From NCBI GenBank assembly GCA_037957365.1, contig JARHVA010002685.1, positions 2,106,001 through 2,170,000 on the forward strand: a stretch of DNA of 64,000 nt, in the 5' to 3' direction. This document shows, piece after piece, positions 62,384-64,000 of the stretch; the first letter of the stretch is position 1; each line of letters starts with the position of its first letter. A program made the position numbers and the translations under genes. The DNA is from Torreya grandis. Taxonomy: Eukaryota > Streptophyta > Pinopsida > Cupressales > Taxaceae. Under the pieces are notes generated by a model. That model ran no database searches and had not been told where the DNA came from. It saw only the letters and a list, made by a program, of their open reading frames with translations.

Positions 62384-62789
62384 TGTTGTGACTTTTGTCA
62401 AATTGCTTACTAGTGTACTTCAAGCCAATTCTTGATTGAATTATCTTCTGTAGATGGTGATTCAATTTTCCTCATGTTTGTCACACTAAAAATAGGGACC
62501 AAATATGGCTTCCATAGACTTAGGGATTTGTTGAAGGTTTTTGTGGAGCTTCAATGGAGGTAATTGAGTTTAAACTATGAGCTTTATGCCTTATATTTTT
62601 ATTAGATTTTTTATTTATACCTTTAGTGTCTATGGGTCAACTAAATATTTTGAACTAACTTGTCTTACTTATGTGGCTCCACCATGTCAAGTTGTTCATT
62701 TATTTCAAAATGTGATCATTTGTCCTTTTTGGGACACATGTCAAAACCTTACACAATCCTAAAACTTGGTTAAATACCCTTTATTGGTC

Positions 62790-63035
62790 TTGTTCTCACT
62801 TGAAATTTCACCCAATGAGGAGATGGGGTAATATTATCCTTATTCAAGTGATACAATGGAACCACCTCATGGCTTTGGGTATCCCTTTTAGGAGGTGGAT
62901 CTTTAGATTAGGGGCTATCTCCCCTTGATGCATCACTTAAAGCACATATCCTACTACTATCACTTGGGGGGTTAAAAAGGGTTAAGAACAACATGAAAAG
63001 TAATCCTAATCTATAAGAGATGATACGCCAAATGT
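62790..63035 (-). mobile_element. Leader of element F (A/B-like)
   Basis: On the - strand, from the right: candidate primer site TTTGGCGTATCATC (63030-63015), then GTGATGCATCAAGGGGAG, ATAGCCC and GGTTCCATTGTATCACTTG. This matches the leaders of B (42338-42560) and of array A. Cut at 62790 by element C. Confidence 0.6.
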
Positions 63036-64000
63036 ATACTCTACTCATACTCTTTAACATGCCCTTGAAACTAGGAACAAGTTGTATATATGCTTCACTC
63101 AATATCAATCTTCTCTCTCACATCAATGCTTCAACATGGGGTCTTAGAGACAGTATAGAATAGGAGGAATTATGCAATAGGAATTATAGGACACTATATT
63201 TATTATACTACTCACATGTAGTTGCAACTCCATTTGACACTTCTTGTTGACCTACAAGAAAGAGATCATAAAGCACTAGGTACTAATAGGAGTAACATGT
63301 GAAGGTAAATGGACATCACACTTGCACAAGAATGACAACTATCATATACATTTAGTGAATTATTTGAATGAGGTAAAACAATTGTATTTATTTATTTAAG
63401 GCAAAAAATTAGTAGGGATTCTCCATACCCTAGTGGAGTTATCCATATAATGGCCAAGAAGGCTCAATTTATAGAAGAAATGGGAAAAGATAGAGAAGGG
63501 GAGTCCAAAAGTCACTTGAACATGTGTCAACTTGATCAAATCAATTAAAAATGGATTAGAGAGAGGAATGAGATGAGATATGTATTTTTATGAGTTACGA
63601 TTAGCATTTGAAAACATTTGTGTCCTATAAAATGGTTTAGAAACTCCTTTCCATGTATAGAAAATTGCCCTTAACAATTGACCCTCCAAAACTAACTTGT
63701 AACTACAACTAATAAAATATAATGATGTTTCTAATTACAAGGGGTTACTAATGGGTCCTCACATGCATTGGAGAGGCTCCTGATCATCCTTATCATTTTG
63801 GCCATGTACCATCATCCAAGATAGTCCCATAATAGCCATTTTCCTCAAACCTCTCACACTTGGCACCTATAACCTCTTCAAACCTAAAATATGATCCATA
63901 AAATAAGAGTAATGACATTTTTCCCAAGTTTCCATGGCATTAGTTACAAGAAACAATCCTTAAAAGGATTTCCAAATGAAGATTTACCATTTTATCTAAG
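63036..64000 (-). repeat. Element F, partial LTR, running off the window
   Basis: On the + strand starts TGTATACTC next to the candidate primer site, so it should be the 3' part of a 5' LTR on the - strand. It contains a TATA box. The far end lies outside the window. The 66-codon frame at 62908-63108 crosses the LTR edge and is not a gene. Confidence 0.5.
63466..63473 (-). promoter_or_regulatory. TATA box of element F LTR
   Basis: On the - strand TTCTATAAATTGAGCC, a typical plant TATA box context, about 435 bases before the LTR end. Confidence 0.5.

Larger units (their letters stand above)
49019..62789 (-). mobile_element. Element C: Tat-like Ty3/gypsy relic with giant ORF-bearing LTRs
   Basis: On the - strand: 5' LTR (62789 down to 58168), candidate primer site, gag, protease, RNase H, reverse transcriptase, about 0.8 kb of non-coding sequence, 3' LTR (53534 down to 49019). 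The second RNase H and the integrase are missing, probably through an internal deletion after the polymerase. gag to polymerase matches element D in order and motifs. Each LTR (4.5-4.6 kb) contains a relic ORF of about 1000 codons in its U3 part. Confidence 0.85.
58168..62789 (-). repeat. Element C, 5' LTR
   Basis: Matches 49019-53534. On the + strand it starts TGCATCCC and contains GTGTATCATAGGTGGTTTAG, as does the other copy. It ends near TTATTGGTCTTG, where the sequence changes abruptly into element F. Its left side holds a roughly 15-base stretch absent from the other LTR. Confidence 0.8.

Noticed and set aside
1..64000. Host genes, tRNA, rRNA, CRISPR or bacterial operon features
   Set aside because: No intact reading frame above 125 codons, no tRNA B-box-like sequence with folding, no regular spacer array; the content is plant transposon relics.

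Overview
The window reads as intergenic DNA of a large, retrotransposon-rich seed-plant nuclear genome. It is very AT-rich and strikingly poor in CpG. I found no host gene, tRNA, rRNA or CRISPR array. What can be recognised are old, stop-riddled relics of LTR retrotransposons and their satellite-like derivatives. The low GC and C-to-T decay recall gymnosperms with methylation-driven base loss, for example what is reported for Welwitschia, but the species assignment is only a guess.

Layout. (1) 1-7000: no confident gene; the right part is probably the 5' LTR of the next element. (2) Element D, + strand: a Ty3/gypsy element with gag, protease, a first RNase H, reverse transcriptase, a second (gypsy-type) RNase H and integrase between about 7.0 and 12.3 kb. 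The integrase resumes at 19.13 kb because element E (12274-19115) is inserted inside it. E is an LTR pair of about 1.2-1.4 kb around a 4.3 kb interior with no recognisable gene but several minisatellites; one of its LTRs has a TATA-box region blown up into a roughly 280 bp microsatellite. (3) 19.4-25.1 kb: no gene; a degenerate tandem repeat occupies about 22.15-24.56 kb. (4) Array A (25136-37161): LTR, interior, LTR, interior, LTR with a period near 5.19 kb, whose interiors carry a gag-like relic but no reverse transcriptase. (5) Element B (37162-49018): a distant relative of A with a very long LTR (about 5.2 kb); its second LTR is cut off. (6) Element C (49019-62789), - strand: gag, protease, RNase H and reverse transcriptase with an intact YMDD box, flanked by about 4.5 kb LTRs that each contain a relic of an unrecognised ORF of about 1000 codons lying upstream of the LTR's TATA box. 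(7) Element F (62790-64000), - strand: the leader and part of the LTR of another A/B-like element, running off the window.

D and C belong together: they share gag, protease, RNase H and reverse transcriptase, the unusual order RNase H before reverse transcriptase, and a common primer-site-like sequence. A, B and F form a second group sharing a conserved leader block after the LTR. None of the elements looks able to move now. The points most worth following are the U3-encoded ORF of C, the two RNase H domains flanking the reverse transcriptase in D, the three-LTR array A, and the chain of mutually truncating elements A-B-C-F.
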